NCBI GenBank assembly: GCA_027579435.1
Contig: JANBPK010000980.1
Span: 1-41,636 of the forward strand
Source: Candolleomyces eurysporus
Lineage: Eukaryota > Basidiomycota > Agaricomycetes > Agaricales > Psathyrellaceae
Length of the DNA: 41,636 bases
Reading direction: 5' to 3'
The translations under genes were made by a program, and so were the position numbers. The number at the start of each line of letters is the position of its first letter. The first letter of the stretch is position 1. The notes beneath the pieces are model-generated. The model saw only the letters and a list, made by a program, of their open reading frames with translations, was not told where the DNA came from and did no database searches. Of this stretch, positions 9,422 to 20,003 are shown piece after piece.

Positions 9422-11953
9422 CTAATCCACCACAAGTCCCATTCTCTGTCTCGCAAGTCGGATTTGAGGAAGTGCTAAGGCCTTGGTGAGCGCGTCTGCT
9501 GGTTGCTCGGTGCCAGGGATGTGCAGCGGAGCAATGGTGCCTTCTTCTACAACATCTCGGAGCCAGAAGAACCGCAAATCGAGATGTTTCATTCGTCCAA
9601 AGTGCTCTGGGTTCTTGCTAACACTGATAGCGGACTGGTTGTCGATATGGAGAGGTGAAGCGCCATGCTGGGGNAAGCCAAACTCGTGTAAGATGTTGCG
9701 CATCCACAGGATCTCCTTTGCGGCCTCGGTTGCAACCATGTACTCAGCCTCAGTGCTGGAAAGCGCGACGATNGGCTGCAGCTTGCTCGACCACCCAATA
9801 GCTCCTCCGCCCATCACAGTGAGATATCCACCTGTAGAACGTCCGGAGTCCAGGCAGTCGCCATGGGAAGCATCACAATAAGTGTCAAAGACAACAGAAG
9901 TGTCTTTTCCACTGTAGGTGAGCTTGTAGTCCATGGAGCCCTTCAGATAGCGAAACAGATGCTTGACTGCGGCCCAATGGCGAGGTCCTGGATTGGAGCT
10001 GAAGCGGCCGAGGTAGCCAACAGCGTAGGAGATGTCCGGGCGCGTCATGGTGGAGAGGTAGTTGAGGGAACCGACTGCGCTGAGGTAGGGGACAGTGCGC
10101 ATGTAGTCAATCTCCTCCTGTGTCTGAGGATGCATGGTCTTGGAGAGCTTCGTTCCAGGAGCTAGAGGTGTTCCGACTGGNTTGCACTCAGCCATGGAGT
10201 AGCGCTCAAGCATGTCGATGATGTACTGGCGCTGGGAGAGGGAAATGGAGCGATTGGCACGGTCGCGGACGACTTCAACACCGAGGAGGAACTTGGTTTC
10301 ACCCAAGTCTCGCAGCTTGAAGTGTTTGGAGAGGTCCAGGACGGTCTGATCGAGTAGGGCAGTGTTCTTGGAGGCAAGGGTGATGTCGTCAATGTAGACA
10401 GGCATGATGATGCGTACCTCGCCCTTGGCATAGATGTAGACCGAGCGATCCGACTGCAAACGTGTGAAACCGAGCTCGAGAAGCACAGAGTGAAGCTTCT
10501 TATTCCATTGCCTGGCTGCTTGCTTGAGTCCGTAGAGTGATTTCTTGAGTCGGCACACTATGTTGGGACCGCCTTCGTGGAATCCCTCGGGCTGACGCAT
10601 GTAGATGACTTCCTCCAAGTCCCCATTCGTGAAAGCAGCGGAAATATCCACAGAGCGAAGCTCCATGTCCTCAATGCCTGCAGCAGCAAGAGTAGTGCGC
10701 AGAGTCGCAGCACGGAATGTGGGGGAATAGGTGTCGTCATAGTCAATGCCAGGACGCTGTGAGCAACCCTTCGCAACAACTCTACCCTTGTAACGCTCAA
10801 CATCACCCGTAGACGTCCGTTTGGTCTTGGAGACCCAACCAGATGGAATAGCCTTCTCTCCGGGAGGCAACTCAACAAGCTCCCAAGTCCCATTGGCAAT
10901 GAGTGTGAGGATCTCGTCTGCAGCTGCTGCTTCCCAATGCTGCGCTTGAGGCGAAGCCATAGCCTGCTTGAATGTCCTTGGATCACCACCGACTTGAGCT
11001 GCGTGGACTTCTGCATAACCACCAAGGTCGTTGTCACTGTCATCACTGTCTGCGATTGCGGGAGATGGATCTCTTGGTTCCCAGTTGTCGACAGGAGGTG
11101 GGACCAGTTGGGGAGCAGGAGCAGGCTCTGGCAGTACGACTGGAGCGGCAGGAGGGGGCGAAGCAGGAATGAGATCTGGCGTAAGAGATGGAGCACGCTG
11201 AGGACGCTCGTATGGACGCGGAGCAGGTCCAGGTACCTTCCACCACTCCCCTGGCTTCTTCACCTCGCGCTGGGATCGCCTAAGAATGGCTGGAGGCGCA
11301 GGGGGCACTAAAGGCGCAGGAGGCTGTGGAGCAGCTGGAGGAACAGCTGGAGGTGGAGGAGGCAAGTCCAAGAACGGAGCTGGAGCTGGCGAAGCGGCCG
11401 GAGAAGGAGGGTTTGAGCTCGCCACTGGAGGTGTTGGGGAGAGTGTTAAGACGTGGTAGAAGCGTCTGGAAAGTGTCAGAGTCTTCCGGAGCAATGGGTA
11501 AAGAGATAGAGTTGGAGGGAGCCGGCTGTGAGGCTGGAGTCTCCAAGAGCTGGAGTTGAGCACTAGGTGTTGTTTCCTTTGTAGAGAGGCCGGGGAACAC
11601 GCGCTCGTCGAACTCTGCGCACTCGGATATAATGAACTGCTGGGTGACCGGATTGTAGAAGGTCCAGGCACTGTAGTCAGGCGGGTACCCGACAAAGATG
11701 CACTTTTGCATGTGCGACTCCAGCTTCTTGCGCTTGTCCCGCTGTACGAAGACATAGGCAGTACACCCAAACACTCTGAAGCGACTGAGGTCAGGCTTCC
11801 TGCCGAACCACGCCTCGAACGGAGTCTTGTCTGGCAGTGAGGCAGTGGGCAGTTCCAGACCTCGACCTGCGTGGCTAGACATCTCCCCCAGAAGCGGACA
11901 GGAAGGTTGGCCTGTGCTAGCATTGCTGTGACGTCCTCCAGCATAGTCCGGTT
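9422..11953 (-). pseudogene. copia-2 pol: integrase C-terminus, linker, reverse transcriptase, RNase H
   Basis: An open frame of 840 codons (9422-11944) runs through a Pro-rich linker, RT with GWVSKTKRT, DDTYSPTFRAATLRTTL and VYIDDITLA (YIDD codons at 10385-10396), and RNase H with YCDASHGDC, ALSSTEAEYM and HIDNQSAI. It ends at the expected copia C-terminus. The RT and RNase H catalytic residues are intact. However, about 11440-11848 is read out of frame: a four-base deletion near 11848 and a one-base insertion in the C-run near 11436 compensate each other. The true integrase codons there lie in another frame. Three N bases interrupt it (9674, 9773, 10181). The 5' half of integrase, protease and gag are absent on this strand. 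Confidence 0.88.
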
Positions 11954-11957
11954 TCAT

Positions 11958-12527
11958 GCACGGACGACCCGGTCGCAATGTGGACCACCCTGCATAGCAC
12001 CTACCTCCAGAAGAAGGCTGGGAGTCGCTTCAATGCGTACAATGACCTGTTTTCTATTCGGAAGCAGGATGACGAGACTCTCCAGAGCCTTATCAATCGA
12101 GTTGATGACGCTGTGAAGCTGATTCAGGATCTCCAACCCACGTCATTCTCCCTTGACCAGTTGGACAAGGAGTTAGCATCTATGGTGCTGATCCGAGCGC
12201 TGCCCGAAGAGTACAACACCTTTGTCTCTTCGCTGCTGCTCCTCGATAAGCTCGACAAGAAGACCGTCCAGGAAGTGTTCATCACCGAGGAGATCCAGCG
12301 TCGTCGTCGTGCAGCCGACATCTTGTCCAGCACCGCTGCTATGGCTGTTTTGGTTGCTCCGCTGAAATGCGACTTCTGTGGTCGCTCGGGCCACACAATT
12401 GCGACGTGCTATGCATACGATAACGCTCAGAAGCGAGCGCAGGAGGACGCTGCCTCTTGGGCCTCAGGTCGTCGCAAGAAGCCTCAGCAGCAAGCCAAGC
12501 AAGCCCAGGACGCCTCTAGGTTCGGAG
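11958..12527 (+). pseudogene. copia gag fragment with zinc knuckle
   Basis: On the plus strand, opposite to copia-2 pol, an open frame encodes a copia-type gag (UBN2-like). It contains MWTTLHSTYLQKKAGSRFNA, then a helical stretch with INRVDDAVKLIQDL and RALPEEYNTF. It ends with a zinc knuckle CDFCGRSGHTIATC (codons 12368-12409; C-x2-C-x4-H-x4-C) and a basic, Gln-rich tail. It starts inside the domain and is followed directly by repeat R1 with no protease. It faces pol head to head across a junction of a few bases at 11954-11957, so part of the element was inverted or two elements were joined. Confidence 0.82.
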
Positions 12528-13242
12528 GTGAGTACCTTTGCTCCCGACCCTACTTCCATCTATCCAGTTCGCTGGGCACCACTCCCAAGCCCTCATCATG
12601 TCATTGCCCTGGCTCTAGGCATTCCGCATCTTTCCGCACTCCATGCTTTCCTTGTTATCATCATCGGCTCACAGGACCAAAACCTATCTCAGGTTCTGAA
12701 GACATCCGAGTGTCTTGTCTCTACTCCTCATCAGTTCACACCTTGAGTTGGCTCTTCAGAAGCCCTCAACCAAGCTGCTTGTACTTCCGAATCCGGCAAT
12801 CGTCAGGTTTATTTGACTTAACAGATTTGCCATCACATCCTCGAAGCCACAGAGTTACATTACACTTTCCACTTAGCAAATGTCAGGGCAAATGTCCCTT
12901 GTAGTGTGCAGACTCTCCTCCTACGCCATACCTCACCAGGTTGGGCACGCAGTTATGGTTCCAAATTATTTCTCTAACTTTCGGATATGTTTGCAGGGCC
13001 TTCCTACTTTAAAGCACCACTGCTGAACTGTCATACTTGGGTCACTGAGCCAGATCCCTGAGAGCTGCTAAGTCTGAAGCCAGGAACCGCTCCGACTCTT
13101 GGTTTCGTAATGTTCAGAAGACATGCTAAGTTCTATAAGTTGTTATCGTTACTTAGTACTTTGATTCAGAAGCACTTCCAAAGAAAAGTTCTATTAATTT
13201 GCGATTTTTCTAAGGGTATGCAGGCAAACACCGCATCACCAT
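12519..13242 (+). repeat. Repeat R, copy 1 (724 bp)
   Basis: This sequence recurs at 25123-26121 (724 bp once a 272-bp MITE and its 3-bp duplication are removed) and, inverted, at 41313-41636. It lies between GGTTCGGAGG and CACCAT. A near-inverted pair TGAGTAC (12529) / CATCA (13238) could be LTR ends, supported by the abrupt start of copy 3 at TGATGCG. Frames inside it are short and not convincing. The flanks show no target duplication. An LTR of an unidentified element is my best guess. Confidence 0.7.
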
Positions 13243-14153
13243 CCAGCTGGTGCTGGCATGGACAGAAAGCAAGCTGGCACCAGTGTGATTCAGGGTTGCA
13301 TCTGCAGGGGATGAAGTTGGGATTGACAAAAGCAGGTGTTGGCTTGCATGGTTGGACAAGAAAGAGGGTATTGGGTCAGAATTTGTAACAGTGGTGAAAT
13401 GACTAGAAGCATGACAACCTCCAATGGCAAGGCAGCACTTCTTGCAGTGCTGTTGTGCATTGGCTATTCCCAGCCTTTTGACAGTTGCCATCAAGGCACT
13501 GAGCAGTCCAGGTACAAGAGGTGCTTCTTGTTGAAAAATTGATGGAGGGAGCAAAAGAAGCCATGAGAGGGGCCACATAGGAAGCCCAAGGAAATGGTAG
13601 TGGCAACAACTGACACTGGGAGACCCCCATTGCCCTGCCAGGTGTAATGGTATTGGTTGCAGGCATTGCACTGCATTTAAAGGTAGGCTCTTGTATATCA
13701 AAATCATAACAAAAAAGAAGGAATAGACTCACATGAGCATAGAATTTGTTGGGATTCTTCCCTTCCTTTGCAGAGCCCTGAACAAAGAGGATGTTCCTGC
13801 AATTATTGCAGGATAACCAGCCTTCAATATCAACTACAGTCGGATCCATGAGGACAAGGGCAAGATGCCAAGTATTGCAGAGATAAGGGTTGAGCATGAG
13901 TGTGAAGGCAGTGTGTTGCAGGGGACAATGAGATTGACTGTGAATGAGAAGGGCAAGTGACATGGTGTCTGTTTGTCTGCAGCTTGGCAGATCTGCCGTG
14001 TCCAATTCCCTGACGCTCTCAAAGAGTCCTGATTATCAGACAGAATGGAACCATTGAAACCCTCAGAGGAGCTCTGCAACAGATTGTTCACACCTCCAAT
14101 GACATTGTCTTTGTATTTTGTCATTTGTTTGCAGTAGTGCCTCACATATAACA
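13243..14153 (-). pseudogene. Unidentified minus-strand coding remnant with cysteine clusters
   Basis: I do not recognise this gene. On the minus strand several coherent pieces can be read. One has GWLSCNNCRNILF and ends at a GTGAGT donor (near 13730). A possible acceptor follows, with CNACNQYHYTWQGNGG (near 13670) and LGFLCGPSHGFFC. Then comes a frame-shifted cysteine cluster with CLDGNC, CKKCC and GGCH (about 13410-13510). The spacing recalls small Cys/His clusters in basidiomycete transposon-associated proteins, but that is inference. Frames change several times, so it is decayed if real. Confidence 0.35.
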
Positions 14154-14308
14154 CAAACTGGTCATATGTGTACTTTCAACACTCCCTTTTGACCTTGACA
14201 ACTTCCTAACTCAACCTCAGTCCCATCTGCTCTTGCACTAACTTCATTTCTGGACCACCCAGTGCTTTGGTCAAGCCATCTGCCGCACATCCTGAAGCCA
14301 ATAGAACC
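14154..14308 (-). mobile_element. copia-1 family fragment: LTR edge and pol C-terminus
   Basis: From 14161 the sequence reads as the inner edge of a copia-1 LTR (ending CTTTCAACA at 14181). A purine-rich tract on the minus strand follows, then the pol C-terminus with DGLTKALGG and MKLV before a stop. It matches 23315-23500. The fragment is cut at 14308 by the oligo-T end of LINE D, so the LINE inserted into an older copia copy. Confidence 0.75.
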
Positions 14309-14640
14309 TTTTTTTAAGTTCTATTTATATTCTAGGGCACAGAGGCAGGCCAGTCACTATCTACAATACAAGTAAACAACATTGAGAATAAATGAGACAT
14401 AATGCTGTCACATTGTAAAATGTGAGCCTTGCCTGAAGCTGGAGACTTGTGTAAGTGCTGGCCATCAAAATAGGTGTGTGCAGGTATGGTTGGGGTTGTG
14501 GCGCTCAAAGGCCGCTAACCCACACCCCACCTGACAGCTGCATCACCCCCTCCGTTTGGGTCCTGATAGGGGCAGGCTTTGAGGCAGCATCACAACCAAA
14601 ACTTGGGGGCACAGGTTAGCAGCCTGGCCCTGACTTTCGC
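14309..14640 (-). other. LINE D 3' untranslated region with oligo(A) end
   Basis: Seven T residues (14309-14315) are the plus-strand view of the LINE A-tail. The following sequence matches the LINE E 3' region at 19385-19525 and LINE A 1-340. It fixes the 3' end of LINE D and shows that the element lies on the minus strand. Confidence 0.75.
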
Positions 14641-16852
14641 CCAATGCCCTGAGGGGTGGAGTGGAATCCAAACACATGTGGATTCTGCTGAAGGAAGCCA
14701 ATGAGCTCGTTCAGGAGCTTTGGCAAGCGGCGCATAGTGACCATGTCTGGGCATCTAGTAAATATGTGTTTGTGCATCTGACTCTCAGCTCCATACGTGC
14801 ATGCATGTGTCTCTGGAATATTGAACCAGTGATAGTACTCACCAATGGAGGCATGGTTGAGGATTGCTTTGCACATTCTTGTGCATAGGAGTGTATCCTC
14901 TCCCACCAATTTCAGCCACACACTGCCATTGGCATATGTGGGTGCCATCATTGTCCCTTCCAACTTGTGCAATGCAAAGAATTGGGACCCTCTACATTTG
15001 TCATCTCGGAACATCATTGCCCAAGAATTAACCACTGACTGAGTTATGCCCTTACGCACACTGTCCAGTGTAGTAGCTGGCCTCTGTCCCCTTGGAATGG
15101 GCAGGAGGCTGCGAGCAGCTCTATATGCTTTGTGTTAGATGCCCCATTCAAGCTTGGACAGGGTGCTGATGAATTTAATGTCCTCTCTTCCAGAAAGCCA
15201 CTGATCAAGAGCCTTGCACATGGTTAAGGAGTGTGCCTGCCCTGAGTGGACAGATGGATCCACCGACCTCCTTGCTGACATGGAGTCAGTGAAGCCAATG
15301 ATATGGTTACAGCCACCCAGAGCCATAGCCCTGACAACTGCTGCCTGTATCACAAATAGCTCTGTGCACACAGACATAATCCTCCCTGCCACCCATGATA
15401 GAGGTGATAGGGTTGTGTTCAGCCTATTCAATGAAGAACAAAGCTGTAGCTTGATGCACCATGCACTGTGGGACAGAACAATCTGTCTCACAGCACACTA
15501 TGCTTTGTTATTGTGCAGCTTGTCTCTGCTTTGCATCAAGGAAGGACTGTTGCTTGGACAGCATATCTTCTCTCTTAGGATCAAAGTTGTCAAATAGTAC
15601 CTTCTCCCAGTATCTATCCAGTAAATGCTCATCTGGGGTGTTCTTCTCGGTGCATAGGGAGAACACCTCAGTGAGAGTGTATGGCTTGTGCTAGTTTCCA
15701 TAACAGCATCACACACTGCCCTCTGCCTGTCAGCTAACATCCAGCAGGACACTCCTAGGACAGGGATTGCCGTTTTGGCATGTTCTCCCCTCAATTAGTG
15801 ACCTGAGTGGATAGAAGTCCAATAAGGTTACTGTGGAAAACACTGCCCTCTGCCAGAGCTTGTGCAAGTGTAACTGGATAGGAGGCAGCCCTGCAAGGCT
15901 CTCTACTCCCCTGATTGGTGAGGGGCAAAACACATCTGTTATCCAACATGCAGCCTTCTGCTGCATAAAGGTCAGTGATTTGAGGGTGCCCTTTACCTTG
16001 GCCCTCTGAGAGTACCACAGTCTGTGGCCATATGTGGCAATAGGTACCACACACGCCTTGTACAGAATGTGCTTGTTATGAGGGGATAGACTCCTTGTTG
16101 AGTCCTCAAGCATTCTTATTGCCATAACGGTAATGAAAGCCTTCTTATTAAAGTAGAACCCCAAGTACTGCCAGTAGATCTTTGGTTTCAGGGGATTGTT
16201 GCCAGTGTATGGCGCATATCCTATGTAAGTCCAGGAATCGATCAAAGCTGGTCCTGGCTCTCGTAAAATGGAAGAGTGTGGTTTTGTCATGTTCCAACAC
16301 AAGTCCTGACTTTATGAAGAGTTCAAACACAATACTATATGCATGGCAAAGCATGACACAGTTTGTGTCTATCTCTGGAGATTGCACAATGATGTCCCCA
16401 TCGTCCACACGTGAGATGAGGGTGCACCCCAACCCTGCACTCCTCAGCCTGAACAGCTTCATAACAGGTGCTATAACAAGTACCAATAAGACTGGAGATG
16501 GAGCCAATCCCTGACCAACCCCAACATCAGCTCTCTTTGGATCAGATGTGTTCTGGTTCCATGCATATGTTGTGAACCTGTCCACCAGATAAAACCCAAA
16601 GAAGGAAACAACCTTGTGGTTGAAGCCTAACTTCTCTAAAACAACCAATAAAAANCTGGTGGTTGATTAAAGGGAAAAACTAAGTGATGTCAAAAGCGAC
16701 AATGCTTGTTTGCAGCTTCTGAGCCTAGCCTGAACATACCAAGTGTGTAAGGAAGAGTCCTGCATCTTTGGTGGAGTGCTAATGCACTCCACCCATTTGA
16801 TTTAGGATCAACAAGGTCATACTTGATCATGTCATGCTGGAACCTGTTCAAG
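14616..16852 (-). pseudogene. LINE D, RNase H and reverse transcriptase part
   Basis: This is a decayed copy of the same Tad-like ORF2, read on the minus strand. It has the C-terminal Cys/His cluster (HACTYGAE, RCPDM; 14616-15059), RNase H with TELFVIQAA and IIGFTDS (15135-15597), the spacer, RT C-terminus with YATYGHRLWY-like text (15730-16302), and RT core with VGVGQGLAPSP and RVDDGDIIV (16148-16648). The first residue of the YVDD box is changed, but both aspartates remain. Frames change often. CpG sites of LINE C are frequently TpG or CpA here. An N at 16655 precedes the frame. The copy continues beyond the solo LTR at 16853. Confidence 0.83.
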
Positions 16853-17120
16853 TGTTAAAAGTGATAACTAGAGGCAGAGAATTAAAACCCTCAAGTCAGA
16901 GTACTGAACTAGATGTTATTCAGGCAGAAATACAACTTACCTGAAGTCTCTGAGTCAGAGTACTAAGCTAAAGAACTCCAGAACAGAAATCTATGATTTA
17001 AATAAGCTATACACAGTCATGTGATGCAATAACAATTAGATAATGGTGAGATATGATAAAATAGATAAAACCAACTCAAACCATAAAGGAGTGCAGTCAC
17101 AAAGTCACTTTCTTCTAACA
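16853..17120 (-). mobile_element. Solo LTR of the copia-2 family (268 bp)
   Basis: It starts TGTTAAAAGTG and ends TTCTTCTAACA. It interrupts the LINE D RT between sequences contiguous in LINE C. Flanks are TCAAG (16848-16852) and TTGAG (17121-17125); uninterrupted LINE C has TCGAG there, so this is a five-base duplication whose central CpG has decayed differently on the two sides. It has the same internal duplication as the LTR at 9130. Confidence 0.9.
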
Positions 17121-17272
17121 TTGAGATCATCTTCTCAATGAGTTTCTCCAGCATGTTTAGAAAAACAATAGGCCTGAATGCCTTGGGGGCAGAGTAGGAC
17201 GGCTTGTTCAGTTTGGGTATAATGACCAAAGTTGACTCCTTGAAGTGCCTTGGCCAATGTCCAGGTTCAATG
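17121..17272 (-). pseudogene. LINE D, RT N-terminal segment
   Basis: The minus frame contains VIIPKLNKPSYSAPKAFRPI, matching LINE C near 7350-7440 (RT motifs 1 and 2). It is bounded by the solo LTR on the left and the CAATG-flanked insertion on the right. Confidence 0.8.
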
Positions 17273-17946
17273 TGTTATGGACTGATGAAGACTGAATAGA
17301 GTACTAGTAAAGGCTTTGTAATCCTTATAATACCTGACTCAATTTTCTTTTCTTTGACTCATTTTTACTTTTATTTGATGAATTTAGTGTTTCATAGTAG
17401 CTGCGCAATGATATTGCACAGCTACTTAGTATATATGACTCAAACTATGATTTAAGGGCTGTGAAGCCCTGTACTATATAACTTATCCTCAATGTACTGT
17501 AGTTCTTTAGCTTGTTCTCAAGAATCTACCCTTTGAGCCAAATAACTCAGCTAGTCTATGCTAGTACTCATAATCTGCAAAGAACGCACACACAATCCCC
17601 AACTATTCCAAATCAAAGTAACTCTCAAGAAGCCCATTTGACCTTCCCAATACAGAACCTTATTCTCTTACTCAACCTTTCTCAAACAAGACACCACCCT
17701 AATCTTCGAAACACGCCTCAACACTTTAGTCAACACTTTAGGGCAGGACATCCATCTCATGAATTGCCGCAGGGGATATCTCTTATTCTGTTGAAGTCTT
17801 TGCTGCATCCTGATCTTCTACTGTCACAGACAAATTCTCCAAATACAAGGAAATCTCATTGACATACTCTTCTACAAAGATGACATCATCCTCATCCTTC
17901 AAAACTCCTACTCCAGAATTCCTTGGATCTATACCGAGTCATAAAA
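17273..17946. mobile_element. 674-bp insertion in LINE D, LTR-like
   Basis: LINE D is continuous on both sides and CAATG lies at both edges (17268-17272 and 17947-17951). The block starts TGTTATGGACT and its right edge reads AGTCATAAAACA into the flank, an imperfect inverted pair like that of LTRs; if the terminal CA belongs to the element, the duplication is shorter. A hairpin lies near 17400-17426 (TAGCTGCGCAAT / ATTGCACAGCTA) and TATATAAC near 17475. Short plus-strand frames (17512-17862, 17859-18050) have no recognisable domain. A solo Gypsy-type LTR is the likeliest identity. Confidence 0.6.
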
Positions 17947-18542
17947 CAATGCATCTGTTGGCTAAGGCAATATTATCTCTCCACACTCAGGCAGTGCCAG
18001 GATTTTTTTTTAAAGTGCTGCAATGTAATATAGTCAGGACCCGGTGCTAAGTGTGCAGAGTGCACCTCCAATGCCTGCCTGAGTTCCAACCCTCTGTGCA
18101 AGGCCATCCAGTTTGAGGGACAGTCTTGCCACAGATTAGACAGCCTTTGAGACGCCTTGCACTCAATGTACAACACAACATCTAACCGTCTGGTGGACAC
18201 ATCCATACTTGAGAAGCTTGGGAATGAGCCTGAGTGCTTCTGGCCTAAATTCTCGCAGTTCTTGTGCTCCTTGACCCATTCCATCAGGTCCCATAGGCGC
18301 TTGTTTGCTGTTGCAACTTCCTCAATCCACTGATCTAAAGGCCTTGTGGTTATTAGCAGTCATCTCCTGCCAATAATTCTCAAAGGCTCTTGTGCACTCA
18401 TTATCCCAGTACCCTTGAGTTTGGGCCGACTGTATATTCCGTTGAATGTTTGTTCCATGCACTATCTAACTCTTCAGCTGTGGTAGGGCAGTAGCCAGAC
18501 AAGTCCTATGTCCAGGACAATGTCTGTGATGAACTCCTTCTC
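17947..18542 (-). pseudogene. LINE D, RT start and end of endonuclease domain
   Basis: The minus frame contains LELRQALEV and APGPDYITLQHF (17973-18284), matching LINE C 7140-7260. It then continues through the endonuclease-RT linker with LMEWVKE. Homology reaches the equivalent of LINE C about 6651 at 18542, where the next sequence is LINE again but on the opposite strand. Confidence 0.8.
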
Positions 18543-19186
18543 TTGGGGTCACCTGACAGAAATGTGCAGGAGCAAGACACACTGTAAAGTGTGTGGTGGT
18601 CCACACAAAGATCATGAGCATCACCAGATGTGTGGGCTTTGCAAGGGCAATGCGAAAGCAAAGCCACCAGTTCTACCAACCCCTAGAGGCGATCTATGCC
18701 CCCATTTCTACAGGTGTCTCGCTACATGTGAGACAACTGTGATGTTGTGTTGGGCAAGTGCCCATTTTGGAAAAACCACTATGATTGCACTTGGATCACA
18801 GCAAGATACGCCAAGGTAAGTTGTTATCAACAAACATGGCAGGTGCATGCTCAACAACTCTACCCTTCCCAATGCCTAGCTTGACCCAAAGAAGAGCAGG
18901 ACCATAAGGGAAGATTAGAGTAGTTACATTTAACATTGCAAAGAGTTACTTTGACTTGGATGTACTTCTCAAGACTGGAAAAGACTATTTCAATACATTG
19001 TTATTGCAGGAACCCCCCTGGCAAACGATACAACAGGTGCCCTCAGTAATGAGCAAGGAAGGCACACCAATAGTCAGCGCACCAAGGCACCCTCAATGGA
19101 CATGCATGGTATGCCAACTGGAATCAGAGTCTAGACCAAGAGTCATGACCTACATATCAAAGCACCTGGCCCCCTGCATCCAGCCT
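18543..19186 (+). pseudogene. LINE D, inverted 5' segment: ORF1 zinc knuckles and endonuclease N-terminus
   Basis: On the plus strand this matches LINE C from about 5521 to 6159. It starts with the ORF1 Cys/His region (WGHLTEMC, CKVCGGPHKDHEHHQMCGLC) and ends in the endonuclease with FNIAKSYFDLDVLL and LQEPPWQTI. It is head to head with the rest of LINE D. LINE sequence equivalent to about 6160-6650 of LINE C is missing. The arrangement is that of a 5' inversion formed during target-primed reverse transcription. The end at 19186 is cut by a copia-1 LTR fragment. Confidence 0.78.
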
Positions 19187-19279
19187 TGTTTGAACAGCAA
19201 GGCAGTTAACTGGAGTCCAACAGTCAAGAAACTGATCTGGGGAACTCCAGGACAATACAGGGCCATATATATAACCTAA
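19187..19279 (-). mobile_element. copia-1 LTR fragment (93 bp)
   Basis: It starts exactly at TGTTTGAACAGC and matches the first quarter of the LTR at 4214, including the TATATATAACCTAA stretch. It then breaks off. The following 93 bases to 19372 show no gene or repeat that I recognise. Confidence 0.8.
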
Positions 19280-19372
19280 GATGACCCTCTCAGTAGCAAG
19301 GATCAACTTAATGACCTGGTGTTCTCCCCGGATCCACACACCTTGCATCCCCAGCAACTGCTGTGCGGGTTA

Positions 19373-20003
19373 TTTTTTTTTTTTGAAGTCTTGTTTGTAT
19401 TCTGGGGCACAAAGGCAGGCCGGTCACTATCTACAAATACAGGTAAATAACATTGAAGAAAGATGGGCAGACATGACACAGTTGTATAGTGAGATGTGAG
19501 CCCTGCCCTAGGCCAGAGCTCAAGTTGTTAAAAGTGATAACTAAAGGCAGGGGACTGAAGTCCTCAAGTTAGAGTACTGAACTAAGGGACTCTAGGATGG
19601 AAATCTACGGTTTAAATACACTACAGACAATCATGTGATGCGATAACAATGAGATAACGATAAGATATGATAAAGGAAGATAAACCACATCGAACCGTGC
19701 TAGAGTGTAGTCACAATGTCACTTCCTTCTAACACAAGTATGCATTTACCAGACCTGTGGGCTCATGCAGACATGGTGTAGGTCTAAGCACCTAGAGGCC
19801 CCACCGCGTCCTCTCTCTGTTCAAGTCATTACAGGGCGAGATCTGGGCTGTCCTTCTTGGCCTGAGCCTTACGGTGCCCCCCTTCTCCCATCCCAACCTC
19901 CTCTCCCTTCAGTAATGATGCAGCTAAAACCAGGGGGTGTAGGTCACAGGCCTGGCCTTGACTTTCACCCCAATGCCCTGGGGGGCAGGACGAAACCAAT
20001 AAT
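19373..20003 (-). other. LINE E 3' untranslated region with oligo(A) end
   Basis: Twelve T residues (19373-19384) mark the A-tail of a minus-strand LINE. The sequence matches LINE A 1-340 and LINE D 14316-14640 once the solo LTR at 19526-19734 is removed. Confidence 0.75.
19526..19734 (-). mobile_element. Solo LTR of the copia-2 family, short form (209 bp)
   Basis: It starts TGTTAAAAGTG and ends CTTCTAACA, flanked by the five-base duplication CAAGT (19521-19525 and 19735-19739). It lacks the second copy of the 25-30 bp unit and its spacer present in the 268-bp LTRs. Confidence 0.9.

Noticed and set aside
12527..12904. Continuation of the gag frame into repeat R as protease
   Set aside because: No DTGA/DSGA-type active site is seen, and the same sequence occurs at 25133 without gag, so the frame is a read-through into the repeat.
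18001..18011. T-run that could be a LINE oligo(A) end
   Set aside because: It lies inside LINE D RT coding sequence, matching a lysine-containing stretch in LINE C, so it is an internal A-rich codon run and not a 3' end.
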